This document shows, in pieces, positions 35,455 through 46,713 of a stretch of DNA of 64,000 nucleotides. Each line of letters begins with the position of its first letter. Within the stretch, counting starts at the first letter, position 1. This stretch comes from Solicoccozyma terricola (taxonomy: Eukaryota > Basidiomycota > Tremellomycetes > Filobasidiales > Piskurozymaceae): positions 1,065,842 to 1,129,841 of the forward strand of contig BCLD01000006.1 in assembly GCA_001600875.1 (NCBI GenBank), written 5' to 3'. Below the pieces are notes generated by a model that worked only from the letters and a program-made list of their open reading frames with translations, searched no databases and had not been told where the DNA came from. A program made the position numbers and the translations under genes.

Positions 35455-36629
35455 ATGTCCCGCTCATACACCCGTCCACCACGGATCACCACCACCACCA
35501 CCTCGACACCACCTCAGAATCCAGGTCTTAAACCGCGATGCATGCACAATCACATAGCAACCAGATTAACTTCTCATTCAGCGACGAACCCTGGTAGGGT
35601 GTTTTATCAGTGTTACAAGGAGAGGAATGATCCGGAACGTTGTAGATATTTCAGTGAGTGGGATGGAAAGCTGGGCGGGGGGGGGGGGCAGGACATGGGT
35701 CGCTGATGAACCGGCCGTTGGTTGTTGGTCGTAGAATGGGAAGATCAACTCATAGGAGATACATATACATCGCCACCATCCACATCAGCCGCTAGAACGA
35801 TCGCCAATCTCGGTGGTCAAACTCTCGGTGCTGCACCTTCCACACGAAATCTGATCACCCCGGCTAAATCCAAACCGATCTCATCGATTCGACCTCCTAC
35901 TCGTCCGTCGACTCAAACGCAAACCACGGAAGATGATGATGCTACGGAGGAGGAAATCGATGAGAATCCGTTCTTGGACATGCGGAGGCGATTGTCGGAT
36001 GAGGGGAGGGAATCCATCGAAGATGACTTTGATTGGGATAAGGTGGATGTTGATGCTGTGTTGGAGGAGGCTGCTTCGTCACAAGAGCGGAAATTGGAGA
36101 ATGGGAACGGAAGGAGGAGGATGGAGGGGAGGTTCAAGGAGGTGGCGGCTGTGGTCAAGGATGAATTCGAGAATGATGTGAAACCGGTAATTAAGCATGA
36201 GCTAGGAGGGAAACGGAAGAGGGAAGCAGAGGAGGAGGAAAAACAGCCGGTCGTCGAACCGAGGACGCCGAAAAAGGTCCAATGGGAACCGACGAATGAT
36301 GATCAAGTGGGTGGCAAAGTGTTTTCCCGTCGTGGAGCATCAGCTAACCAAACATTATCGGGTAGAAGAATCCATTCATCGTAAAGCCAATCCCCCCTCT
36401 CACACCCACCACTCCCCATCATCTTCCATCCACCACCACCAGCACCGCCACCACCAACGCCGATCCAGCAATCTCAGCCGTACTATCACCCGTCGCTTCA
36501 CATCTAGCGAAACTCGAACAAAAGTTGAAAGCTGCTGAAAAACAAAAGGTAGCGTATCGGGAGAGGATCAAGGCGTTGGAGGGAAGGGTGATGGACTTGG
36601 AGGGGGTGTTGAATGCGAGGGGGCGATGA
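35455..36629 (+). CDS. GRF-type zinc-finger protein
   Basis: Three exons: 35455-35653, 35735-36306, 36366-36629; 344 aa. The N-terminus holds a GRF zinc finger: KPRCMHNH, then GRVFYQCYKERNDPERCRYF and KWEDQL. It has the Cys/His ligands and the GRF-like aromatic core spread over exons 1 and 2. GRF fingers bind single-stranded nucleic acid and occur in DNA-repair and topoisomerase proteins (for example APE2, NEIL3, TOP3A). The middle is acidic, then basic (GGKRKREAEEEEK). The C-terminus is a coiled coil (AKLEQKLKAAEKQK...). The start at 35455 has ACAATG context; an in-frame ATG at 35407 would add 16 residues. Intron 1 contains a poly-G run. The pairing with an exonuclease across one promoter suggests a shared nucleic-acid-repair theme, which is only inference. 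Confidence 0.82.
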
Positions 36630-36734
36630 CGACCAGCGTTAGCAAGGCGTAAGCGGCACTTGTTGATCTGGAGCTTATGTTTTTCTTTCCGGTTAGATAG
36701 TAGAGTTCCATATGTACTTCTTGGATGTCATGAT

Positions 36735-39700
36735 TTACAGCTTCCCGACGCCCTCCGACACTGCCTTCCCGCTCAGTAGCGACTTCCTCGCACAATCCAT
36801 TGCCACCCTCACGGCCTCTTCGCTCGGTTGTCCGTCACTCCGTGATGATCCTACGATTCCAACCGCCAATCCACCGACAAACGAGTCACCTGCTCCGGTG
36901 GTGGACTTGAGGTCTGATGGAGGGATGGCGAGTGCAGGGTAGTATGCTAGGCTGAGCCACGTCGACGGCAGGGTTTGTAATTTGTGCGTTATTCGAGTCG
37001 GAGGCGACCTCCCATCCATAGGCGGCTGTTCCGTGAAAAGACCAAGATGAAGCACTCCACGGTCTCCACATTTCAACCACACGTTATCCATCCACGGGAG
37101 GAGCGAAACCATCATTTGAGGGAGACCTTGGTCCACAATCCAACTGAGATCCGGCGCGGCTGACCGTTTCATAGATAGTCGAGCCAGTGCCTGCCTCCAC
37201 CGCTCACCAATGTCCAGTTGATCGAGGCAAGCAAAGTATTCGAATGATGCTGTGAGATCTTTGTCTTGGATTATGCGGTAGATTGAAGAGAGTTCGAGGA
37301 GGTTCGGAGAGTAGTGAGTGAGTAGACGAGGAGACGGTCGTAATGACAGAGTGTCGATCTTGAGGGCCGACAAGATGCGCTCCATTTTGGTGAGTGAAGT
37401 GGGGTCGTGTAAGGCTGGCGAGGGGTGCAGCGTTAGTATGGGTAGTGGTTGGGGGAGATTGTTTACCAGCGCCCACTTTGTATCCGGTTATCTTGACAAT
37501 GCCTCAACAACACGGTGAGAACCTCGGACTTTAGGTTTGCGTCCATCACAACGAGACTGGGCTTATTTGAATCGACGGAGCTGAGGATCTGGTGGCAACT
37601 TGGTTCAGCTTACGCCAGAGAGGGGAATATCACGCACTCACATCCTCTGTTGACATCCTCTCCGCCACATCCATATCAGCTACACCCGCAATCAATCCTC
37701 CTTGTTCACCTAGGATCAGGTTACAAACTGCCGTTCTTGAATCTTTTTTCACTAGCAACGCATCCGTCCTCATCCCGCTCGCCTGCATCTCACGCTGGAG
37801 AATCGCTCCGAAAGCATCGACCCTATGTTCTGCATCTGCTCCAACGGCAGCCACAAGCAACACCTGCTCGGCGCCCATCAATCGACTGGCACACTCTGCC
37901 ATATTGCGAGCCACCCCTCCCGCGGTAAAGGAGACGGTTCCGGGTGCGGTGGTGTGAAGGATTGATTGAGAGGTTCCTGTACGAGCTGAAGCAGTGATGT
38001 CGACCGCGGCTGAGCCGAAGATGAGGATGCGTGGGGATGGTAGCGAGGGCGACTCTGACTTTTCGTTGGAAACTAGTATTTGACTGGTTGTGCCTGTTGG
38101 AAGCGCCTAATTGCCCTCTCAGCGTTAACTCGTTGCGAGAGCGATTGTAGTGACAAGTGGACCCACCATTGTAGCTGTAGATGCAGGGCGATGCGCGCTC
38201 TTCAGTGCATTCAGCTCCTTTGCCAGCAGACCACCATGACTAGCATTGTTCTCAACGAGAGCGATATCTGTCAATCTCATCGATCAGATCAAATCCCGAT
38301 GCATTCGATCGAATTTTCCAAGCTCACTGCTTTCCAGTGCCTTTCCACTGGTCAATTCCCCGACTCTCTTTAGTAGCCATGGCGTTACCTCCTTCCCTCG
38401 CCTGTCAACTCCCAGGTTGATCGATTCCGAGACCGCGATGGCCACTGCAGCCTGAATTTCGTTACCTGCAGCGTGGTGAGCGGCAGGAATTGGTACTGCG
38501 AAGAGCGTTGACAGAGGAGTCGGAAGGGTCAAGGAGTTGTCTGGGTACGAGTTGCCGATGAGCGGGTGAGATGGATGTAATGTAAGCTAGTCTTGGGTTG
38601 TCAAACTCACATAGAATGTGTGCGGCTTCCTGGGGAGTTTCAACGCTATACGGTGACTACGAACAAGTGAGTCAATGTCAGTCTCCCCCGAGCTTCTTGT
38701 ATGAATTCATCTTCTATTCACCTCGTATCCACTCGTCGGGCTATAGAAAGCCGGAAAGTGGGTGTTTTGCCCGATCGTGACGACGTTGACTCCGAGTGTT
38801 TCCTACTCGATGGGGGGTTTCCAATCAGCTGCATATCCCAATCAAGGACTATTTCGAGACTATCGAAATGCGCACCAACATCTCTAATGTCAAGCCGATA
38901 TCGAGGATAGACTTTGCACCGGCACAAACTACTCCCATGGGTGTCTGAGCAAGCTCTTGTAAATCCGCTGAAATGTCCATGCCTGTTCCCCGATCGACGT
39001 CAGTGTTATCCGCCTGGAAGGCGGTGGAGGGTAACCCACTATTCTGAGCACCACGATGAACTCCTCCTATTCCTCCAGTCACGAAGACATCGATTCCTAC
39101 GCTTCTAGCAATCGACATAGTCCCAGCTACCGTCGTTCCGCCATTCCAACGTTTCCCACCTTTACCTGGCGTGAGAAGCCTCGCTATATCCCTGCGCGAG
39201 ACTTTGGAGGATGGTGTTGATGGGTCTGAGAGGTAGGTTAACTCGGATTTGGTCAGGCCAATGTGGATACGGGAATTGATGATGGAGATGGTTGCTGGTA
39301 TGCAGGAGGTACTGCGAATGAGTGAGGAAACAGATAGTGCTGTGGTGAGGTTGTGGGGAAATGGCATGCCTGCAAAGAGGATAGATGACGATGATGACGA
39401 CGACAACGACGACGACTGTTAATTGACGGTGGCATGTACATAGTCTTTTGCTAGGGGGACTCACCATGCGTCACGATTGCCGTCTCCAGGCATACCACAC
39501 CCTTGGAACCCGTCTCGAGAGCTTCTTCAACTTCTGGTAAGATGACGAGCCGGTCTCCCTGGATGTATATCAGGTGTAATATCAGCCATGGCGGCCGAGC
39601 ATCGACAATGGTGTTCCAGCGATGATACTTACCCATACTGCACGAGCTGCTGCCAACTTGGATGCGTATCGACGAGTGGTGCAGAGCGTCGATTTGAGCA

Positions 39701-39740
39701 ACTGCTGGGTCGATTTCCGAGCTGAAAAGTGGCTCAGCAT
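36735..39740 (-). CDS. Bifunctional pseudouridine-5'-phosphate glycosidase / PfkB-family kinase
   Basis: Eleven exons: 39740-39633, 39558-39465, 39369-39040, 38982-38876, 38802-38722, 38656-38611, 38540-38328, 38267-38167, 38106-37642, 37588-37477, 37414-36735; 778 aa. The N-terminal PsuG half has CLETAIVTHGMPFPHN, GGTTVAGTM, VFVTGGIGGVHRG, DISADLQELAQTP, VVCAGAKSILDI and PIPAAHHAAGNEIQ. The C-terminal half is a ribokinase/PfkB sugar kinase with ILIFGSAAVDITA, GGVARNMAECASRL and GAGDSF (catalytic D729). Together they would phosphorylate pseudouridine and split it to uracil and ribose 5-phosphate. The first ~30 residues are Ser/Arg/Lys-rich with no acids and could be a mitochondrial presequence. 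Exon 10 needs the GTGGGC donor at 37476 to keep frame into LHDPTSLTK. The fused arrangement is known in eukaryotes. Confidence 0.92.
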
Positions 39741-40285
39741 GGTGACAGTGTACGCTGGCCTGCCTGCGATATGTCTGCAATGCGACCCCAGCTCCCGAGA
39801 CGGCGTATACTCGACAGCCACGCCGTCGGAGGATGCTGCAGCGGCCCCCTCGCAACATTTCGGGATGCTGATTCGTCATCACGTGCTACCTGCGTGAGAA
39901 GCAAAACAGCGACACCGATGACTCTCATCACCCCGGCCACCAGCACAAGCATCTCACACACTCACACCGTCGACAGCCTCGTCCACAAGCTCGTCGACTC
40001 ATCCCCGCAGTCCAGCGTCTACCCCGTTCTCCACCATCCCGTTCACACCGAATCTCGAATCAAAGTCGGTCCATCGAGCCTTGGTTTGAGACCCAGATCC
40101 GTTTCACGCGCCAAGATTGATCTCGTCAAAAGCCATCAAGAGCGTACTGGTTCCCTAGCTATCACAGAGCTAGCCTTGACTTCCTGATTCTGGGACGATA
40201 TACCTTCATATTTCCACCCCCCTCCACCGGAGCGGTAGGACATCCTTTTTATCATCCGACATACATTCGAAAGGACCACATCAAC
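39741..40285. promoter_or_regulatory. Divergent interval between the pseudouridine enzyme and VAC8
   Basis: 545 bp. It includes a CACGTG core at ~39880 and a codon-biased 89-codon open frame (39918-40187) listed separately. The last 100 bp are the presumed VAC8 leader. Confidence 0.4.
39918..40187 (+). CDS. Possible small uncharacterised protein (89 aa)
   Basis: Single-exon ATG-to-TGA frame, starting MTLITPATSTSISHTHT and ending ITELALTS. Its codons are strongly C-ended at third positions (ATC, CTC, GTC, AAG, TAC), as in the real genes here, and composition is not low-complexity. No family recognised, the start context is weak, and it lies in the short divergent interval, so it could instead be part of the VAC8 leader region. 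There is no signal peptide or transmembrane segment. Confidence 0.35.
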   Translation: MTLITPATSTSISHTHTVDSLVHKLVDSSPQSSVYPVLHHPVHTESRIKVGPSSLGLRPRSVSRAKIDLVKSHQERTGSLAITELALTS

Positions 40286-42375
40286 ATGGGAAATGCAGCG
40301 AGTTGTTGTGGTTGTGAGTGTGAATGGCATTCCTTTATATCCATCGTGCGATATAAGAAGAGAGTGATAGAAGGCTGGCGTGGGCGGGAATGGACCGGGG
40401 TGCTTCCATCTAACGAGGCAGGTGGTTCGGACATCTCACCGATCCTTGACGGTCGTGACGGGGTTGTGGGTGTATCCAGCGATGTATACAACTCCTCGGG
40501 TTGTAACGGGTATACGGGAGACTGTCCTTCGATGCCAAAAAGAACACTCTAGGTTCACCATTCTTCTTCGATCCAGTCACTGATAGATTGTCTCTTCACC
40601 GCCATCGCATGGTTTTTTGTTGACATCCCTTTCCATCTCTTCCTCTTTCACACCCCTCCCATCACAGGCGGTCGACCAAAAAAGCACACCTATGAACCGT
40701 TACTACTCGAATCAGAGAGGGAAGCCGTTGCGGATCTGTTGTCATACCTAGAGAGTGAGTCCGCGCGCCGTCTCAGGCGTCGCTCGCTCGTCCCCCCCGC
40801 CCCCGCCCCCCTTCTCCCGACCCTAACCTCCCAACCCCCTTGTCACCCACCAGACCGTGCCACAACAAACTTCTTTGCCGGCGCTCCACTCGCTGCTCTA
40901 ACCACTTTATCATTCTCCGATAACGTGGACCTTCAACGATCTGCAGCGTTGGCGTTTGCCGAAATCACAGAGAAAGAAGTGAGAGAGGTTGGAAGGGATA
41001 CGTTAGATCCAGTTTTGTTCTTGTTGGGAAGTCATGATGGGGAGGTTCAGAGAGCGGCGAGTGCTGCTTTGGGAAATTTGGCTGTCAATAGTGAGCCGCG
41101 CCAGGGGCGGGGGCGTGTTATAAAAGGGGCCTGAAAGCTAACGTGTGGGGCGGCGCGGTGGACAGCGGAAAACAAACTACTCATCGTTCGACTCGGTGGA
41201 TTGGAACCTCTTATCCGACAAATGCTCAGTCCGAATGTCGAAGTTCAATGTAATGCCGTCGGATGCGTGACCAATTTGGCTACTCATGGTGAGCCCTCCC
41301 GCGGTCATTTTACCTTTCCGCGTACACCTGGTATTCACGATCCTATTTCCCCAATTCCACACCAGACGAGAACAAGAACAAGATCGCCAAATCGGGAGCA
41401 CTCGTTCCTCTTACTAGATTGGCGAAATCGAAGGATATGAGAGTGCAAAGGAATGCGACGGGTGCGCTGTTGAATATGACGCATTCGGGTGAGTGTAGAA
41501 GCGGGTGTGTGTCCAAGGAAGACCGCACATGCTGAAGAATTCGACGAAACCCCCCCAACCGCCAGATGAGAACCGTCATCAACTGGTTCATGCGGGCGCG
41601 ATTCCGGTATTGGTCAGCTTGCTAAACTCGCCGGATACGGATGTTCAGTATTATTGTACTACCGCGTTGAGCAACATTGCTGTTGATGGTGAGTTGCGGA
41701 CGGAAAAAAGGGGTCACACGTCGGTCTATCTCGAGCTGACCTGGCATTTTCGCACTCCAGCCGCCAATCGAAAGAAGCTCGCTCAGACAGAACCTAAACT
41801 CGTGCAGAGTCTCGTCGCGCTGATGGAAAGCCCAAGCTTGAAGGTCCAATGTCAAGCCGCTTTGGCTTTACGAAACTTGGCTAGTGATGGTTCGTTGCTA
41901 TTTGTCAAGGTCTTCACTTTGCAATTTTTTTCACTTTTGCTAACCGCGCGCGCGCCGCGCCCTTCCTTCCCCCCTCGGACAGAGAAATATCAACTCGAGA
42001 TTGTCAAATCCCATGGTCTCACTCCACTTCTCCGCCTTCTTCATTCTTCATATCTTCCACTCATCCTGTCTGCCGCCGCTTGCGTCCGTAATGTGTCTAT
42101 CCACCCTGCCAACGAGTCTCCTATCATCGATTCTGGTTTCCTTCAGCCACTGATCGATCTATTGTCATTCGACGAGAACGAGGAGGTTCAATGTCACGCC
42201 ATCAGCACGTTGAGGAACCTCGCGGCGTCCAGTGAGAAGAACAAGGGAGCGATCGTAGAGGCTGGTGCTGTGGAGAGGATCAAGGAGTTGGTATTGACGG
42301 CACCTTTGGTGGTGCAAAGTGAGATGACGGCGTGTGTTGCGGTGTTGGCTTTGAGTGGTGCGTGCGAGACCGAGC

Positions 42376-42427
<52 letters not shown>

Positions 42428-43273
42428 AGGGAGAAGGGGGACCCCGTCGACTGTGCTAATTATTCATGTCTGCCACTTTAGACGACCTCAAGCCACAACT
42501 CCTCGAGATGGGTATCTGCGAAGTCCTGATTCCTCTCACGGCATCATCCAGTGTCGAGGTGCAGGGTAATAGTGCAGCCGCTCTTGGTAATCTGTCATCG
42601 AAGGGTGCGTTGCCGGGGGTTTTTCTTTTTCTTTTCTTTTTCGTTTTCTTTTTGGGGTGGCCGCCGTCCTAGTCGTGTTTTGATTATACCAGCGTCTGAC
42701 GTCACACCACACCCCTCCTCTCAGCCGCCGAAGATTACGCTCCATTCAATGCGGTTTGGAATCAACCAGAGGGTGGATTGCATCAGTACCTCGTTCGCTT
42801 CTTGAATAGTCCTGATCAGACGTTTCAACATATCGCTGTCTGGGTGAGTGGGAGCCGGGGGCCAAATTTCCCATTGGTGTCTACGCTCTACGGTCCTCGA
42901 CGACAGCTAACGCAGACCACCATATCAGACCATCGTCCAACTCCTCGAAGCCGAGGATGAGACGTTGACGACCAACATCCGGTCATCCCCCATGCTTCTC
43001 GCTCAAATCCGAGAACTCGCCGACAAGGCGTCGAACTCTGGATCTCAGGACGGGGACAGCGGTGACCACCCGCGCCGTGGTTCCATCTCTGACGACGACG
43101 ATGCGTCCGCCGAGGGTGGTGCTGGGGAAATCGCTAGTCTGTCGAGGAGGATATTGGATTTGACCGAGGGTGGGAGGGTGTTGGAGGGCGGCGGCGGTGG
43201 CGGGAAGGAGGGTGGGGGGGACCATGCTGCGTTGCGTGCGAGTGTGCAGCAGGCATTGAACGGGGACAAGTGA
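40286..43273 (+). CDS. VAC8: Vacuolar armadillo-repeat protein Vac8
   Basis: Eleven exons: 40286-40313, 40668-40754, 40854-41090, 41166-41288, 41366-41488, 41566-41688, 41761-41889, 41983-42357, 42482-42604, 42725-42843, 42929-43273; 603 aa. The N-terminus [10 protein letters not shown] gives Gly2 for myristoylation and Cys7/Cys8 for palmitoylation. [17 protein letters not shown] and a ladder of ARM repeats follow ([83 protein letters not shown] and more). Vac8 works in vacuole inheritance, nucleus-vacuole junctions and autophagy. Four exons are exactly 123 nt (41 aa, one ARM repeat) and nearly all repeat exons are in phase 1. Intron 1 is long (354 nt). Intron 8 holds a 49-base poly-G. The C-terminus is Gly/Asp-rich. 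Confidence 0.95.
42378..42426. repeat. G49 homopolymer in VAC8 intron 8
   Basis: Forty-nine consecutive G. This is the longest uninterrupted homopolymer in the window apart from the poly-C near the assembly gap. Confidence 0.9.
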
Positions 43274-43289
43274 TGGACGGTAGTGGGAG

Positions 43290-43323
<34 letters not shown>

Positions 43324-43669
43324 TGTGATGTGCGTGCGTGCGTGTGTTCGACCGATGTGTAGCAGTGTCGATGAGAGCCGGCGAGCGACTAGTTGACATT
43401 TGATTACGTAATTTCTGCCGGGGGGGGAGGAGGGGGGGAGGGGGTCCAGCCAGCTATCCGCCCATGTACAACTACTACTACTCACATCATCCACATCATC
43501 AGGGGCATACACCAGTGCAGTGTAGCAGCAGGCTATCGGATAGGCCGGCAGCATACCTCCCTATCCACTAGAAACACACCATAACAACCAAGTCACTTTG
43601 TTCACACCATCGATCACCCCTTACCCCTCCCTCCCCCCCTTACCCCTCCCCCCGTCCCCACCCGGAATC
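43274..43669. other. Intergenic VAC8-VID30 with GT microsatellite
   Basis: 396 bp between two co-directional genes. A (GT)n repeat lies at ~43291-43321, a poly-G/GA stretch at ~43421-43443, and a C-rich leader runs up to the VID30 ATG. No gene seen. Confidence 0.55.
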
Positions 43670-46483
43670 ATGTCCAACTACACCGACTGGTTATCCTCCA
43701 CAGACCTCGGCGCTGACGTCGTCGGCGATCCATCCGGGGCTACAGACCCCACCAACGACGTCCCAGGCAGTGGTGGTGGTGCAACCGGTGAAGGCTCTTC
43801 TTCCCTCCTCGTTCGCCGTGAACGTCGTGGTCCGATGTGGCGACGATCCCCTTCGTCATGGCTTCAAGATGATTGGAATCTACCGGGAGAAGGTGGACTT
43901 ACATCGCACCAGCGACGAACGATCATGGATGATCTTGCTGGTAGAAGGCGTATGGAGGCGATGGCTGTCGTCGAGGACGATAGCGACGGTGACGAGGATG
44001 AGAACGCCAACGCCAATGACGACGACGACGACGACAACGACGAGGACGAGGATATGAATACGGATCTAGAGAGAGAACATGCAGAGGCAACGCAGTGGTT
44101 GCATAACACGATGGCGGGTCAAATCAGAGGATTGACTGGCAGTAGTGCTACGAGAGGGAGAGCAGCTAGAGGTCTCACCGTTAGACACTCCGCCGTCATC
44201 AATGCGTTGCTAGCAGGAAGCGGAGACAGGGAGAGGGAGAGGGACAGGGAAAGGGACAGGGACAGACGACGTCAACCGTCGAGGAACATTGCAACAGGAG
44301 GAACCTACGATCATGCCAACGACGTGGACCGTATCGAAGACGAATGGGGTCCGTCTTCGTCGTTTACGGTACCGACGAATGCTGCTCTCCGTGGCTTCAC
44401 ACCAGCAGTTGTAGGTAGTGGGACGACGACGACGACGGCGGCGACCACGATGACGGCCAACCAATCCCCCAGCGTTATCCCCATCCCAACAATGCCCACA
44501 TCGTCCCGCTTCAAACGTCGTCGAACGACCACCGGTGAATCTCGCCGTCAGTCGACCTCTCGTCGACTTGGTACGCTCAATACGAGGATGGAACCAACAC
44601 CCGAGTTGACCACGGAGCAGATGCCAAAGTATATGCACGCCTCCCGCACTGCTGTCGTCGCCCTACCTACCCAACTCAACGCGTACGACATGTGTCAACG
44701 ACTTGCTCTGACTCCACGCGAAGACGGTCACGCACTGCAGGTCGAGTTTGTCGGCGACGGAAAGGGAGGTGATGCCGACGCAGCAGCCGTTCGGGCAGAT
44801 AATCCCATCCCGAGAGGATGTGGCGTTTACTATTTCGAAGCTGAAGTCATATGTCAAGGTAAACACGGCTACATCGCCATTGGTTTATGCACTCGTTCCG
44901 TTCGACTCGATCGCTTGACAGGATGGGAACCTGGATCGTTCGCTTGGCACTTGGATGATGGGTTTGTCTTCAAATCGCAAGGTCAGGGTACGAATTTAGG
45001 TTGGCCAAAGAGCGGGACGGGAGATACTATTGGATGTGGGGTTGATGTGGATGGCACGGTGTTTTTCACAAAGAATGGGTCGCTCGTTGGCAAGGCCTTC
45101 AAGATACAGTCCGTGGATGACGATGAGCTGTATCCAGCGATTGGGTTGAGGTCACCCAGGTGCGTGCCGAGCACATCGGTTGTTTCCCCCCCCCCCCCCC
45201 CCGGCCCGGGGGCGACGCGAAAACGCAAACGCGGAATGTGCTGGGTGCTGACGGTTACGAGTTTTTTTGGGTTTTCAGGGAGCAGCTCCGCCTCAACTTT
45301 GGGTTTTCCCGTCAGCCATTCAAATATGATATCGAAGGTCACGTCGCTCGTACGCAAGCTCTCGTCCTCGAAGAAATCGCTAGAACGACGGTTTACATCA
45401 ATCGACCGACGACGACGACGACGACGTCGTCGACACCTGATGGCGTTTCCACACCGTCAAGTGAAGACGCTAGACCATCGGCTAAGAAATCCAAGGGCGA
45501 GGATGGAGCTCCAGTGTCACGAGAGAACGCCGCTGGTCGACAATCACCCCGTAATCCACCGTCCAAGTCCTGGCGTGGATTCAGGAACGACGAGATGCAG
45601 AGGATTGAAGCGGATCAGGACGAAGAGAGGAAAGAGTCTGGGATGGTGAGGTTGCAAGTACTCCCTCGAGATCGTCGAGTCGTCCAAGATGTGGAAACGC
45701 CACTCGCGGACGTCGTTCTCGACTATCTCCAGCACAGTGGTTATTTGAAGACTGCGAATGTTCTTCGACCTGCAATAGCGGCAAGACGAGAGAACGTATT
45801 GACTGGCATTGTTGACAAACCAAACAACACACTGCCAGACACTCGCGAGGACGATGAATTTGCCACACGGATGAAGGCGATCTCGCGAGCCATGGTGGAG
45901 TGGGATGTTCCTACCGTTTTGGACCTCGGGGCACTCCAACTCGAAGGCACGCATTGGGCGTTCACGCTCAGCATGATGTCGTTCTATCACCTCGTCAACA
46001 TGTTGTGGGCGGATCAGCCAGTGACGGGGGAATGGCGACGAGCACTTGCAAATCTCGATATCGCTACTTTGACAGAGGAAGCGACGGTACATGACGTGGT
46101 GGTGGAGGTGGGCACGTCGTTGCGACGGTCGTATGGCGACTTGGACGATGTCAAGGTCCAGAAGGTCATGTCGGATGCGTTCTCTCTCGTAACGTATGGT
46201 ACGGCTGATGAGGTCCCCGCGGAACTGTCGCGGGCATATTCGGTCGAGGAGAGGGAACGATTGGCAGACGAACTTGTGAGGGATCTAAGAGGTTAGTGGG
46301 GTGGGGAGTTTTGGTGAAATCTGGGACTTTGCGTCTAACCAACCTGCTCGATCGTCAGTCCACGCCCTCCGGCCTGCGCAGAGTCGTCTCGAGCAAGCAC
46401 TGCGTCAGACCTCGTACACGATGGGCAGCCTTGGATCTGTGTTTGGAGTGAATGCGGCTGCGTATGCTGGGATGGATGTGTAG
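43670..46483 (+). CDS. VID30: GID/CTLH ubiquitin-ligase scaffold Vid30/RanBPM
   Basis: Three exons: 43670-45159, 45279-46291, 46359-46483; 875 aa. The first ~350 residues are acidic, then Arg-rich, and disordered. A SPRY domain follows (~385-500: YYFEAEVICQGKHGYIAIGL, WHLDDGFVFKSQGQGTNLGW, GDTIGCGVDVDGTVFFTKNG, LYPAIGL). Then comes a LisH motif (VVLDYLQHSGYLKTANVL, ~640-660) and C-terminal CTLH/CRA helices (GTHWAFTLSMMSFYHLVNM onward). This is the domain order of Vid30/Gid1 and RanBP9/10. The complex degrades gluconeogenic enzymes and other Pro/N-degron targets. The start at 43670 (ATCATGTCC) is the first AUG in frame. Intron 1 has a C17 run. The last exon encodes HALRPAQSRLEQAL and the stop. 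Confidence 0.92.
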
Positions 46484-46713
46484 ATGGAGCGGACCGTCGT
46501 ATATATCTCTTGCTGGAAATATGCTGGAAATATTTTCTACGAAATATATTCTTGTCTACAAAATATTTTCTATATTTTCTACTGACGCGTCAACAATCGC
46601 TTTGTTGACGATTAGGAAAGACGAAGGGTGGGGGATCGTCGACGAGAGCACAGCTAGCACAGCCAACACAGCACAGCCAACACCACCCGGCAGGCCACAC
46701 ACACACACACGCC

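Noticed and set aside
37430..37500. Apparent frameshift in the pseudouridine enzyme near the exon 10/11 junction
   Set aside because: Using the GTGGGC donor at 37476 rather than the later GTAAAC restores frame and gives the expected DPTS motif.
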